From Halolamina sediminis (GTDB lineage Archaea; Halobacteriota; Halobacteria; Halobacteriales; Haloferacaceae), in NCBI RefSeq assembly GCF_001282785.1, contig NZ_CVUA01000001.1, forward strand, positions 186,001 to 250,000: a DNA stretch of 64,000 bases, written 5' to 3'. Below the pieces are notes generated by a model. That model searched no databases. It worked only from the letters and a program-made list of their open reading frames with translations, and was not told the origin of the DNA. The translations under genes and the position numbers were made by a program. This document shows positions 53,515 to 63,053 of the stretch, piece by piece. Numbering within the stretch: position 1 is the stretch's first letter; the number at the start of each line of letters is the position of its first letter.

Positions 53515-54126
53515 ATGGAGTACGAGGAGCAACTCGATCGGGCGCTGGAGAACGTGCCCGAACTGGGCGGGAGCGACGAGCGACTCAGCGTCCCCGACCC
53601 GACGGTACAGAAAGACGGGGCGTTCACCCGCTTCACCAACCTCAAGGAGATCGCCGACGCGCTCTCGCGGGAGCCCGAACACCTCCACCGCGAGATCCAG
53701 AGCGAGCTCGGCACCGCCGGCCAGTTCGAGGACGGCCGCTCGCGCTACAACGGGAGCTTCTCCCAGCGGGACCTCCAGGGCGCCATCGACAGCTACATCG
53801 AGGAGTTCGTCCGCTGTTCGGAGTGTGGCCTCCCGGACACCCGGCTGGTCAACGAGGACGGGACGATGATGCTACGGTGTGAGGCGTGTGGGGCGTTCCG
53901 CCCGGTCACCAAGCAGTCCACGAGCAGCAGTCAGGAGACCTCCACCGACATCGAGGAGGGCGAGACGTACGAGGTCGAGATCACCGACACCGGCCGCAAG
54001 GGCGACGGCGTCGCCAAGCGCGGCGAGTACACCATGTTCGTCTCCGGTGCCGAGGAGGGCGAGACGGTGCGCGCCCGGGTCAACAACGTCTCGGGCAACC
54101 TCGTGTTTGCCCGCAAAGTGAACTAG
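53515..54126 (+). CDS. Translation initiation factor 2 subunit beta with C-terminal TRAM domain
   Basis: A 203-residue aIF2-beta: alpha/beta core (about 20-100), zinc ribbon C101/C104 and C122/C125, then a TRAM domain (about 146-203; GDGVAKRGEYTMFVSGAEEG, VNNVSGNLVFARK). It binds aIF2-gamma in initiator tRNA delivery. The appended TRAM is common in haloarchaea and may contact RNA. Confidence 0.92.
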   Translation: MEYEEQLDRALENVPELGGSDERLSVPDPTVQKDGAFTRFTNLKEIADALSREPEHLHREIQSELGTAGQFEDGRSRYNGSFSQRDLQGAIDSYIEEFVRCSECGLPDTRLVNEDGTMMLRCEACGAFRPVTKQSTSSSQETSTDIEEGETYEVEITDTGRKGDGVAKRGEYTMFVSGAEEGETVRARVNNVSGNLVFARKVN

Positions 54127-54219
54127 CCGGACACCGCTCCTGCCGGCCGCCGCTTCCGTGACCGTCGACGCCCTACCGCGGGGTGTCGGACGGTGGTTTC
54201 GCCGACGGACGCCGTCCAG

Positions 54220-54759
54220 TCAGCCGTCGGCCCGAACGACGACCGTCAGCGCCGTCTCCCCGCGGCCGTCGACGACACTGATGTCGTACGCGACCGCCAA
54301 CAGGTGCGTCTCGCCCGCTCGCTCCTGCACCACCATCCCGCCGATCGCCTCACAGTCGCCGAACAGCCGTCCCGAGTCGCTCGGGCAGTGCTCCGTTGCC
54401 CACGCGTCCGCGGCGCTTTCGTTGCGCTCGATCCGAACCGCGACCCCCCGTTTCACCTGCGCGGCCTCGATATCCCGCTCCCGTGGCGCGAGCGACGCGT
54501 TCACCTGTGCGACCGCGCCGGCCCGACCCTCCCACGGGTGGCCGACCGTTTCGCCGCCGGCGTCGTACACCGCGCGTTCGAGCAGGCGGACCGTCTCGCT
54601 TCCGGGCGTTTCGGGCGCCGTCGACGCCGCCACGTCCTCGTGATACCCCAGTTGGAGGTACGCAAACCCCAGCGGGATCAGCGCCAGCGCCAGCATCGCC
54701 GCCGCGACGAGCACCGTCTGCCCGCGGTCGCTCCCCCGAACCCGCGTTCCTCGTCTCAC
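54220..54759 (-). CDS. Pilus-locus secreted protein 5 (last gene)
   Basis: A 179-residue protein starting MRRGTRVRGSDRGQTVLVAA (GTG 54759, 4-nt GTGA overlap with the gene upstream). A single N-terminal hydrophobic helix follows the basic RGQT start, as in pilin-like or TadE-like proteins. The rest is extracellular with two cysteines (CPSD, DCEA) that may form a disulfide. The last gene of the pilB-led operon. Confidence 0.75.
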   Translation of the reverse strand: MRRGTRVRGSDRGQTVLVAAAMLALALIPLGFAYLQLGYHEDVAASTAPETPGSETVRLLERAVYDAGGETVGHPWEGRAGAVAQVNASLAPRERDIEAAQVKRGVAVRIERNESAADAWATEHCPSDSGRLFGDCEAIGGMVVQERAGETHLLAVAYDISVVDGRGETALTVVVRADG

Positions 54760-55163
54760 GCGTACCACACCCGAATTATCACCCGGCCACCAACGGTCGG
54801 GACCGTCGCGCGGCCAGTCGGCACACCGGTCGGACGCCGGAAGCCGACGGCGCCGTGTGGGGTCTCGACCCGGTACATGAGGTTCTCCGGCAGGATCCGC
54901 TCGACGCGGTGGGCGAGCGCCGCCCGCTCGCGCTCGAACCCCGACTCGGACTGCGTCACCTCCGAGAGCCGAGTCAGCCCGCCGTGCTGGGGCGGCTCGC
55001 GGGAGAGCACCGTCCCGGCGTCCTCCGCGTAGCGGTCGAGCTGGGCCTCGTCGACACCGGCGGCGGGCAGCCCGAGCGCGAACGTCGCCGTCGCCGCAAA
55101 CAGCAGCAGCACCCCGACGCCGGCCTCCACCATCGTGAGCGAGAGCTGGCCGCGGTCAGCCAT
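54756..55163 (-). CDS. Pilus-locus secreted protein 4
   Basis: A 135-residue protein: MADRGQLSLTMVEAGVGVLL, a RGQLS-type N-terminus with one hydrophobic helix, then a soluble domain ending VIIRVWYA. Overlaps its neighbours by 8 nt (upstream gene) and 4 nt (downstream). Pilin-like by architecture and context only. Confidence 0.75.
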   Translation of the reverse strand: MADRGQLSLTMVEAGVGVLLLFAATATFALGLPAAGVDEAQLDRYAEDAGTVLSREPPQHGGLTRLSEVTQSESGFERERAALAHRVERILPENLMYRVETPHGAVGFRRPTGVPTGRATVPTVGGRVIIRVWYA

Positions 55164-55812
55164 CGACGGTCACCCGGAGAGTGGCTTTCTCGGTTCGCAG
55201 CGGCCGGGACTCGATGCCGACCTGTGCCGTGCCGCCCTCGAAGTCGAGCGTGACCGTCTCGTACCGCGAGGGTTCGACGACGAACTGCCCCACGAGCCCG
55301 CCGGGATCGTGGAGCACGACCCGGCCGTTGGCCCGGACCGTCTCAACCGTCGATCCGGGGCCGAACGTCAGTTCGACGCGGTCGGTCCGACGGGGAAGCG
55401 TGAGCCCGTCACCGTCGCCGACGGCGACCGATCGCGAGCGCGTCGTCCGCTCGGCGACGAGCACCACTCGCTCGACGGTCGTCCCGGTGGGATCACCGCG
55501 TTCGAGTATCGTCTCCCCATCGAGCCGGACTCGGACCGAGCGGTTCGCGACCGGCGGGGCGAGCGCGCCGAGGTCGGACAGCGAGAGCGCCTCGACCGCC
55601 CCTCGGTCGAGCACGTTCTCCCGGACGGTCGTCGCGTCGGCGCTCACGAGCCGTTCGGCCGCGGCGCCCGCGGCGCGGCGCTCGCCGGCCTCGCGGTCGG
55701 CACCCGCCAACGCCCCGTCGGCGATCACCAGCCCCAGCGCCGTCGCCGACACCAGCGCGGTGAGCGCGACCGCCAGCGAGAGCAGGTTCGCCTGCCCGCG
55801 GGCGTCGCTCAT
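55156..55812 (-). CDS. Pilus-locus secreted protein 3
   Basis: A 218-residue protein starting MSDARGQANLLSLAVALTAL, again RGQ before a hydrophobic helix, followed by a long beta-rich extracellular region. Start ATG 55812 overlaps the gene upstream by 4 nt. Confidence 0.75.
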   Translation of the reverse strand: MSDARGQANLLSLAVALTALVSATALGLVIADGALAGADREAGERRAAGAAAERLVSADATTVRENVLDRGAVEALSLSDLGALAPPVANRSVRVRLDGETILERGDPTGTTVERVVLVAERTTRSRSVAVGDGDGLTLPRRTDRVELTFGPGSTVETVRANGRVVLHDPGGLVGQFVVEPSRYETVTLDFEGGTAQVGIESRPLRTEKATLRVTVDG

Positions 55813-56279
55813 CGCTCACCCCCGAGCTCCGCGCGTGCAGTGAGTTCGACGGACATCCCCCCGCGATCGCCGGTGACGACCACCACGGCGTCGTCGCTGC
55901 TCCGCCACGCGCCGTCGACCGACTCGACGCGGTCGGGGAGTGCGAGCCGGGCGCGAGCGTCGACGGCTGCGGCGGGGTGATCGAGCACCAGCGTCCGGTT
56001 CTCGACGGCGATCCGGTAGTTCTCGCCCCGGATCGACCGTGGGAGGTCGACGCCGTGGACGGTCCGCACGTCCCTCGCGGCCGGCGGCACCGCGTTCTCG
56101 ACTCGCTCGGCCGCTGCGACGACCGCACGATCGCCGACTTCGGCGCCGACCGCGTCGCGGTAGTCGGGCACCGCACCGCCGTACAGCGCGGTCGTCATCA
56201 CGCCGACGAACAGCAGGACGATCCCGACCTCCAGCGCCTTCCCGACCGCCGGCGTGACCGCTCGATCGTCCGAGATCAC
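55809..56279 (-). CDS. Pilus-locus secreted protein 2
   Basis: A 156-residue protein from GTG 56279 (MISDDRAVTPAVGKALEVGI, then VLLFVGVMTTALYGG): a pilin-like charged start and hydrophobic helix followed by an extracellular domain. Translational overlap of 4 nt with both neighbours. The RAVTP start recalls the archaeal pilin motif. Confidence 0.75.
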   Translation of the reverse strand: MISDDRAVTPAVGKALEVGIVLLFVGVMTTALYGGAVPDYRDAVGAEVGDRAVVAAAERVENAVPPAARDVRTVHGVDLPRSIRGENYRIAVENRTLVLDHPAAAVDARARLALPDRVESVDGAWRSSDDAVVVVTGDRGGMSVELTARAELGGER

Positions 56280-57037
56280 GTCTCCACCCCCAGTTCGGTC
56301 TCGTGGACCACGAGATACCCCGTCCGCTCGCCGGGGAACGCGGCGACGACGCTCCCGTGCTCGTCGCCGGCGAACGTCCGGCGGCTCGCGCTCGCGTTCG
56401 TCTCGGCGAAGTAGCGCTCCCACGCACCCGGCGTCGCGGTTTCGACCGCGAGGCGGTACTCGCCGCGGCCGAGTTTACGGCGGTCGTGGCCCGTGTCGGT
56501 TCGCAGTGTCGCCGACACGCCCTCCCCGGCGACCGAGGCGGTGCCGTTCGCGTTCAGGACGGGGAGCCCGACGAGCAGGAGCCCGTCGCCGGTCGCGATC
56601 GGCGGCGTCTCGTCCAGTATCGAGGCGTTCCCCTCCCCGCGGGCGACGGCGCCGGCGAGGAACGTCACCCGGTGATCGCCCGCCTCGAACACGATCGCGC
56701 CGACTTCGTGCTCGGCGACGACGCCGTCGCCGTCGAGCAGTCTGACCGTCCGTGGCTCGACGGTCAGGCGCCCCTCGCCGAACGCGAGGTCGTGACGCTC
56801 TACGCCCGTCGACTTCGAAGGGTCGATCGCCGCGAGCGAGTCGGTCACGCGGTCGGCGTCGGCCGCCGCGGCGTTGCTCTCGACGACGCTCCCGACACCC
56901 GCGGTGAGCGCGCCCATCGAGATCGTCGTGATCGCGAGGAGGAGTGCGACACCGACGACGTGCGACTGCGCGCGGCGGCATGGAGTGCTGTCGCCGCCGC
57001 GCTGCGATTGTGCTCGACGGCACGCCCCGTCGCTCAC
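56276..57037 (-). CDS. Pilus-locus secreted protein 1, pilin-like
   Basis: A 253-residue protein from GTG 57037, overlapping the TadC-like gene stop by 4 nt. After a basic leader comes RAQSHVVGVALLLAITTISM, the pilin-like hydrophobic core, then a beta-rich extracellular domain with several NxS/T sequons. The leader (about 29 residues) is longer than usual, so an internal start is possible. Confidence 0.75.
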   Translation of the reverse strand: MSDGACRRAQSQRGGDSTPCRRAQSHVVGVALLLAITTISMGALTAGVGSVVESNAAAADADRVTDSLAAIDPSKSTGVERHDLAFGEGRLTVEPRTVRLLDGDGVVAEHEVGAIVFEAGDHRVTFLAGAVARGEGNASILDETPPIATGDGLLLVGLPVLNANGTASVAGEGVSATLRTDTGHDRRKLGRGEYRLAVETATPGAWERYFAETNASASRRTFAGDEHGSVVAAFPGERTGYLVVHETELGVET

Positions 57038-58941
57038 GCCAGCCCCACCCCCGCAAACACCGCGGCGGTCAGCCCGGCCAGCAGGCTGGAGTGCAGCAGC
57101 GCGTCGTAGGGACCGCGGCTGGCCATCCCCGCGAACCAGCCCGCGGCGATCGAGGTCGCGACGGCGACGACCGCGAACCGGAACCGCTCGCGTTCGGGCT
57201 GGATCGCGTTCGGATCCAGCGCGAACCCGGCGGAGCCGGGCATCGCCGACAGCTGGCTGAACCCATCGAGCACGTAGAGGTCGACGGCGAGGACGATCGC
57301 GACGACGAGCAGCGCCGTCACCCAGCCGACGCCGACGTACACCGCGAGATCGCTCCGCAGCGCCTTCTTCTCGTGATGCAGCTGTCCGACCTCGGTCTGG
57401 AGCGTCTCGAACACCGATTCGGTGTCGCTGCCGGCGTCGAGCGCGCCCGTCACTAGCCCCATCGTCTGGGCCGCGAGCGGCGTGCCCACCCGGTCGACGA
57501 ACCGCGACAGCGCCGCAGTCCGGCGGTCCGTCCCGTCGGGGCTGTCCGACAGCGAGAGGTCGAACGCCAGCGACGCCACGTCCCCCTGTAGCGGGCCGAG
57601 ATCCACGTCCTCGGCCACCAGCTCGACCGCCTCGCCGAACGGCCGCCCGAGCCCGACGTGGCCCGAGACGGCGTGGACGAACTCCTGTATCTCCCGGTCT
57701 TTCGCGTCGTCGATCCGCGCGCGGCGGACCGCGACGGCGCCGACCGGGACGCCCCACGCGACGTAGCCCGCGAGCAGCGAGCCGAGGGGATGGATCCGAG
57801 CGACGTGTCCCGCACCGATTCCCACGAGTGCCAGCGGCGCGAGCACGAGCGCGGCGCTCGCGGGGTTGGTCGCCGCCGAGCGCAGCGTCGCGATCGCCCC
57901 CCCGGGTCGGCTGTACGTCACTTGCCGCTCGGTGGGCCGGAGGTGCCCGACCGTCGCCGCCGCGCCGGCACCGACGACCAGAACGAACCCGGCGGCGCCG
58001 TAAATCAGCGCCGCACGCTGGGTGACCGACCCCAACGGCGTCGATATCGGTGCCGAGAGCCCCGGCGCGAGCACGCTCATCACGGTGAGCACGACCACCA
58101 GCAGCGCGGGCATCACGAGCAGCACGACGAACAGCTCCGCGACCAGTTCGAGGAACCCCTCGTTGCGTCGCTGGGCCTGCGAGCGCTGGTGGCCGAGCAT
58201 CCGAGCCTCGAGGCCGAGGTAGTTCGCGAGCGCGTCGCCGCCCTGCTCGCTGTGCTCGCGGAACTTCAAGAGGAAAGGGGCGAGTGTGTCTCGGGAGGGC
58301 GTGTCGCGGGCGACCCGGCGAAGCCCCTCGTCCAAACTACCGGTGAGTGCGGCGGTGTTGAGCACCTTCCGCGCCGCGACTGCGGTCTCGCCGTAGGCGT
58401 CGTTTTCGGCGACTTTTCGGAGCATCGCTCGGGGCCCGTCGGCGCCGGAGGAGAGCGCGTGGAGGTAGCGGGCGGCGCCGGGGAGCGTGCGCTCGATGTC
58501 GGCCTTCCGGGCGCTGGCCAGCCAACCGAGGTAGCGACCGCCGAGCGCGATCACGCTGCGGCGGCTCACGACCCCGACAAACGTTCCGACGACGGCGCCG
58601 ACGAGCAGGCGGGGCGGTCGTGGAGCGACGCCGACGGGCGCGACCCGCGCGAGCAGTCCCGCGACCGCGTCGTACGTGCCGGGCGGCGCCGCAAGCGCAA
58701 TCGTGAGTGTCGGCACGACCGCCAGCACCGCCGCCAACCACGCGAGCCCGTGAAGTCGGGCGACGTACACGTCGAAGCCGACCCCGAGGTCGGTGCCACG
58801 GTACTGCTCGCGGTGAGCGCTGTGGCGCGCGGCGTCGGCCTCGCTCGCGAACAGCGTGTACAGCGTCCGGTCGAGCGCCGAGAGGCGAGAGGACGTGGCG
58901 TCGGCGTCGACCGCGCTGGGGGGACCGCGCTCGGTGCTCAT
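57034..58941 (-). CDS. Type IV pilus/Tad-type assembly membrane protein (TadC/FlaJ family)
   Basis: A 635-residue polytopic protein with two T2SSF-type repeats, each a cytosolic helical bundle (GAARYLHALSSGADGPRAML; EFVHAVSGHVGLGRPFGEAV) followed by TM helices, about eight in total. It is the platform that works with the ATPase encoded upstream. ATG 58941 overlaps the ATPase stop by 4 nt. Confidence 0.88.
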   Translation of the reverse strand: MSTERGPPSAVDADATSSRLSALDRTLYTLFASEADAARHSAHREQYRGTDLGVGFDVYVARLHGLAWLAAVLAVVPTLTIALAAPPGTYDAVAGLLARVAPVGVAPRPPRLLVGAVVGTFVGVVSRRSVIALGGRYLGWLASARKADIERTLPGAARYLHALSSGADGPRAMLRKVAENDAYGETAVAARKVLNTAALTGSLDEGLRRVARDTPSRDTLAPFLLKFREHSEQGGDALANYLGLEARMLGHQRSQAQRRNEGFLELVAELFVVLLVMPALLVVVLTVMSVLAPGLSAPISTPLGSVTQRAALIYGAAGFVLVVGAGAAATVGHLRPTERQVTYSRPGGAIATLRSAATNPASAALVLAPLALVGIGAGHVARIHPLGSLLAGYVAWGVPVGAVAVRRARIDDAKDREIQEFVHAVSGHVGLGRPFGEAVELVAEDVDLGPLQGDVASLAFDLSLSDSPDGTDRRTAALSRFVDRVGTPLAAQTMGLVTGALDAGSDTESVFETLQTEVGQLHHEKKALRSDLAVYVGVGWVTALLVVAIVLAVDLYVLDGFSQLSAMPGSAGFALDPNAIQPERERFRFAVVAVATSIAAGWFAGMASRGPYDALLHSSLLAGLTAAVFAGVGLA

Positions 58942-61169
58942 CGTTCGTCCTCCTCGTCGCCGCCGTCGGCGACCGCGGTCCGCCGGAGGCGTTCGACCGT
59001 CGCCGCCTCGTCGGTCCGGAGATCCGCGAGCAGGTCGAACAGCTCGTCGAACTCCCGGACGCCCTCGTCGTCGAGGAACTCGACGTAGCGACGCTTCCGC
59101 CGGAACTCCTGCTCGACCGCGTCGGGCGAGCGATCGGTCGCGGCGGCGATCCGGTGGAACAGCCGGAACCCGCGGTCGTCGGGGGTCGCGGGGTCGGTCG
59201 GCCCGGAGAGGGTGAACGCCCCGGCAACGTCGCGGGCGAACACCTCGTTGACGTGGATCGTCGTGTCGCCCTTCTCGATCACCTCTCCCGCGCCGGGCGG
59301 GAGCTTCTCGGCCTGTTCCGGCGAGAGGAACTCGACCGCCCGGGCGACGTAGCGATCGCCGCCGGAGCGGTGCGGGAAGACGACGAGGTCGATCTCTTCG
59401 AGCAGGTAGGCGGGGACGCCCTGTTCGACTACCCGGTTCACGAGCGTCCGGACGTCCTCGGCGTGGGTGGTGCCGACGACGCCGTGGCCAGTGTTGACTG
59501 TCTCGGCGAACGTCTCGAAGCTCTCGGGCGTGTTGATCTCCGCGATCACCTCCGTGTCGGGGTTGAGGTAGTTCGACTCGGTCATCAGGTTCGCCATCGT
59601 GACACGCTTGTACTCGCTCTCGTGGTCCCGCGTCGTCAGCGAGACGCCGGTCTCGTGGGGCAGGCGGACCTCTCGCGACCCTTCGTCGATCGACACCGGC
59701 CGGTCGTCGTAGGGGACGAACGGCATATGCGCGTTCATCAGTGTCGTCTTCCCCACCCCGGTCGGCCCGGAGAACAGCACCACGCCCTGATGCTCGTAGC
59801 AGAGCCAGAGCAGCGCGACGAGATCGGCCGACAGCGTGTCGTTCCGGAGCAGGTCGACGGGCGTCATCGTCTCGGCGGCCTGCTTCCGGATGGAGACGTG
59901 CGGGCCCCCCTCGCTGATGACCGGCAGCGCGACCGCACATCGCACCGTCTCGGCGACGCCCGACGGGTCGAGGTTCACCTTCGCGCTGGGGTTCGAGGCG
60001 TCGAGTTCGACCCCGTCGCTCGCCGCGAGCTGGGTAACGACGTTGACGAAGCTGCTCTCGGTATCGAATGCGAGGTTCGTCGGCACCCGGCCACCGCCGG
60101 CGATCTCGGTTCTCGGGACGACTTTCACGCGTTCGCCGACGCGGTTGGCTTCGATGTCCTCCAGGTTCGGGTCCCGGATCGGCACTGTCAGCGGCCCCTC
60201 GCCGACGTAATCCCGGAGAACGTGGTAGACGAGGTCGTCCAGCCGATCCGCCGCGTAGCGATCGTCGACCGGCGGCAGCCCCACGCCGAGATCCGCCAGC
60301 GCCGACCGGATCCGGTAGCGTGCCGACGCCAGCCACTCGCGGGTGTTGCGGCCGGTCAGTCGTCGGGAGAGCAGCCGCCGTGCGCGCTCGGCGACGAACG
60401 CGCGGCGGTCGGTGCCGCCGCCGATCACGTCCTCCGTGCTGGTCTCCCAGACGCGCTCCTTACACTCCTCGATGAGCGCCTCGTCGCCCGGGAGCAGGTC
60501 CGGCTCCAGCACCGCGTACCGGGTGGCGAACCGGTCGCTCCCGAGCATGCCGTCGCGGTAGACGACGACAGGGACGGGGTAGCCCGCGAACTCGACCTCG
60601 TAGCGCCGCAGCCGCTCGGCGGCCACCCGGTCGACGAACGCGCTGTCGGCGTCGAGATCGGTCACTGCGGGTGCGAAGTCGGTGGTGTGGACCACGAGGC
60701 TGCCGTCGGCGGCCGCCTCGCTGTCGGCGACACCCACCTCGTCGTCGAGCGCCAGCGGCGTGGCGTCGCCGAGCAGGCGGAGATCCCGAAGCGCGTGGTA
60801 GTGCAGCCGCCGTCGCGCGCCCGCGCCGCCCGAGAGTAGACCGTCGAGGGCGCGCTCGTACTTGGGCGAGAGCCCCGACTCGGCGCGCTCGACGGCGCCT
60901 TGCCGCGTGAGAGGCCGCCGGCGCCGGGTCCCGGCGAAGTGGTCGCGGACCCGATCCAGTTCGGCGCGCTCGCTCGGGGAGAGGGGCGGTTCTCGGGCGT
61001 CGTAGGCGAACTCGGCGGTCCGCTCGTCGTCCCCGTTCCGCGAGACGGTGGCGACGACGCCGGGCGTGCTCTCGTACTGGGCGAGCGTGTCGGGGGCGTA
61101 CCACGCGTCGCCGTGCTGTGGCGGGGCTGGGGCAGGCACGCGGTCGAACCGTGGCTCCGTAGTGGACAT
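58938..61169 (-). CDS. Type II/IV secretion and pilus assembly ATPase
   Basis: A 743-residue cytosolic motor. An N-terminal helical region (about 1-320) precedes the VirB11/GspE-type core: Walker A GPTGVGKTT (468-476), a Walker-B-region strand VIAEIN (542-547) and the His box TTHAED (567-572). It powers pilin assembly. The first gene of a seven-gene overlapping operon; a TATA-like TCTTAAA lies about 30 nt upstream (about 61198-61204). Confidence 0.9.
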   Translation of the reverse strand: MSTTEPRFDRVPAPAPPQHGDAWYAPDTLAQYESTPGVVATVSRNGDDERTAEFAYDAREPPLSPSERAELDRVRDHFAGTRRRRPLTRQGAVERAESGLSPKYERALDGLLSGGAGARRRLHYHALRDLRLLGDATPLALDDEVGVADSEAAADGSLVVHTTDFAPAVTDLDADSAFVDRVAAERLRRYEVEFAGYPVPVVVYRDGMLGSDRFATRYAVLEPDLLPGDEALIEECKERVWETSTEDVIGGGTDRRAFVAERARRLLSRRLTGRNTREWLASARYRIRSALADLGVGLPPVDDRYAADRLDDLVYHVLRDYVGEGPLTVPIRDPNLEDIEANRVGERVKVVPRTEIAGGGRVPTNLAFDTESSFVNVVTQLAASDGVELDASNPSAKVNLDPSGVAETVRCAVALPVISEGGPHVSIRKQAAETMTPVDLLRNDTLSADLVALLWLCYEHQGVVLFSGPTGVGKTTLMNAHMPFVPYDDRPVSIDEGSREVRLPHETGVSLTTRDHESEYKRVTMANLMTESNYLNPDTEVIAEINTPESFETFAETVNTGHGVVGTTHAEDVRTLVNRVVEQGVPAYLLEEIDLVVFPHRSGGDRYVARAVEFLSPEQAEKLPPGAGEVIEKGDTTIHVNEVFARDVAGAFTLSGPTDPATPDDRGFRLFHRIAAATDRSPDAVEQEFRRKRRYVEFLDDEGVREFDELFDLLADLRTDEAATVERLRRTAVADGGDEEDER

Positions 61170-61290
61170 GGGGTCTTGGAGACCGTTGTTCCGTTCTCTT
61201 GTTTAAGAGTTTTGACGGAGAATTCATCTCTGAAAATATCGGATTTACGCGACCGAGCGTCGTGCGTCGTCGGCTATCGAGAGTCGTCGC

Positions 61291-61995
61291 TCACTCGCCG
61301 GCGCCGACCGCGCGCCGCTGTAGCACCACCGTCGCCGCCGAGACGACGACGACGGCGAACAGGTGGCCGACCACCGCGGCGACGAGCACTGGGTGGCCCA
61401 GCACGAACGGCACCATCGCGACCTGTACCCCGGCGAACGCGACGTTGAGCGCGTCGAGGCGTGTCAGCGTCCGCGTCGTCTCGCGGTCGAACCCGTACCG
61501 GAGCGCGCGCCAGAGCCCGACGACCGTCGCCCACCAGCAGGCGCCGATCCGGTAGATCACGTCCCAGGTGATCAGTAGCAGCAGCACGATCGCGACGGCA
61601 GGCGGCTCCGGGCCCAACAGCTCCGTGACCAACGAGCCGCCGTCCCGCGGATCGACGACGAACACGTACGTCACGAACAGCACGAACGCCATCACACTGA
61701 GCGCGAGCTCGATGCTGGAACCGAACAGCAGCCGGCGGTACGTTCTCGGCGGCTGGATCCGGCGGACGGTCCGGCTGAACGTCAGCATCAGCCAGCTCCC
61801 CGCGACCGCGACGACGATCGCCGCGGTGCCGGCCGGCACCGCCGTCCAGAGGTCGTACACCGCCGCGACCGCGAGGACGATCGCCTCGAAGACGACGAAC
61901 TGCGTGAGCAGCGCGGCCCGGTCGGAGAGATCCAGCCCCGGCACCGCGCTCACGAGGCTCTCGTACACCCAGGTCTCTCCTAGATCCGGCGCCAT
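61291..61995 (-). CDS. Multi-pass membrane protein, function unknown
   Basis: A 234-residue protein with about six TM helices. It has an N-terminal soluble start MAPDLGETWVYESL and a central basic loop TVRRIQPPRTYRRLLFG. Its ATG abuts the stop of the SDR-like gene upstream on the same strand (TGAATG), so the two form an operon. No family is recognised. Confidence 0.75.
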   Translation of the reverse strand: MAPDLGETWVYESLVSAVPGLDLSDRAALLTQFVVFEAIVLAVAAVYDLWTAVPAGTAAIVVAVAGSWLMLTFSRTVRRIQPPRTYRRLLFGSSIELALSVMAFVLFVTYVFVVDPRDGGSLVTELLGPEPPAVAIVLLLLITWDVIYRIGACWWATVVGLWRALRYGFDRETTRTLTRLDALNVAFAGVQVAMVPFVLGHPVLVAAVVGHLFAVVVVSAATVVLQRRAVGAGE

Positions 61996-62901
61996 TCAGC
62001 GCCCCTCGCCGGCGGCCTCTTCGTCGAGCGCCTGCTCCACGGCCGCCTCGAAGGGGGTTCTCTCGATCGGGACCAGCGACTGGATCCGGTCGTCGGTCAC
62101 GACCACGTCCGTCGCCATCCCGTCGATCAGCGGGTACGCCACCCCCGCGGGCACGTCGGTGACGAGATCGACCCAGTACGCCGAGAGACGCGGGGTGAGC
62201 ACCGGCACCGGGACGATCCACGGCTCCCGCCCGATCAGGATCCGGCCGACGGCCGCGAGCATCTCGCGGTAGGTCAGCACCTCCGGGCCGCCGATCTCGA
62301 ACGTCCCGTCTGCGGTCTCGGGCTCGTCGAGCACGCCCACGAGATACGCGATCACGTCGTCGATCGCGATCGGCTGGACCCGGGTGGACACCCACCGTGG
62401 CGTGATCATCACCGGAAGTCGCGAGCCGAGTTGGCGGACGATCCGGAAGCTGGCGCTGCCCGCGCCGACGATGATCGCCGCCCGGAGCACGGTCAGGTCG
62501 TACGCCCCGCGGTCGAGCACCGTCTCGACCTCCCGCCGAGATCGCAGGTGGGCCGAGAGGTCGTCGCCGTCGACGCCGAGGCCGCTGAGGTAGAACACGC
62601 GGTCGACGCCGGCCCGCTCGGCCGCGTTCGCGAAGTTGCGTGCCCCCCGCCGGTCGCGCTCCTCGAAGCCGCGACCGCCGCCCATCGCGTGGATCAGGTA
62701 GTAGGCGGCGTCGACGCCCGCCAGCGCCTCGTCCAGCCCCGACGGCTCCAGCACGTCGCCCTCGAACACGGTCACGCCCTCCGGGGCGTCGTACGTCGAT
62801 CGGTCCCGGACGAGCGCCGATACGTCGTGGCCGGCCTCGAGCAGCGCCGGGACCAGCAGCCCCCCGACGAACCCGGTCGCCCCCGTGACGAGAACGTTCA
62901 T
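61996..62901 (-). CDS. NAD(P)-binding atypical SDR (NDUFA9/NmrA-like) protein
   Basis: A 301-residue Rossmann protein starting MNVLVTGATGFVGGLLVPAL, with the glycine-rich GATGFVG motif (7-13). FYLSGLGVDG replaces the classic catalytic YxxxK, as in atypical SDRs. The C-terminal part resembles the NDUFA9-like branch. It could bind NADPH as a sensor or reductase. Cotranscribed with the membrane protein gene downstream. Confidence 0.85.
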   Translation of the reverse strand: MNVLVTGATGFVGGLLVPALLEAGHDVSALVRDRSTYDAPEGVTVFEGDVLEPSGLDEALAGVDAAYYLIHAMGGGRGFEERDRRGARNFANAAERAGVDRVFYLSGLGVDGDDLSAHLRSRREVETVLDRGAYDLTVLRAAIIVGAGSASFRIVRQLGSRLPVMITPRWVSTRVQPIAIDDVIAYLVGVLDEPETADGTFEIGGPEVLTYREMLAAVGRILIGREPWIVPVPVLTPRLSAYWVDLVTDVPAGVAYPLIDGMATDVVVTDDRIQSLVPIERTPFEAAVEQALDEEAAGEGR

Positions 62902-63053
62902 GCGGGAGAGAGGGCTCGGAGGCGTTTAGGTGCTGTGACGGTGTTGACACCCTCGACTCGCCTACCGTTCCCGGGAGTTGAACGCGGGACCGAACTCGCC
63001 TCAAACCACCCCCACCGACAACCCTACCCACACCCCACTCCAACCCCGCCCAA

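Noticed and set aside
57034-60336. Single 1100-residue protein covering the pilus platform gene and part of the ATPase gene
   Set aside because: The first third is an arginine-rich out-of-frame reading of the ATPase gene; the ATG at 58941 with a 4-nt overlap is the real start.
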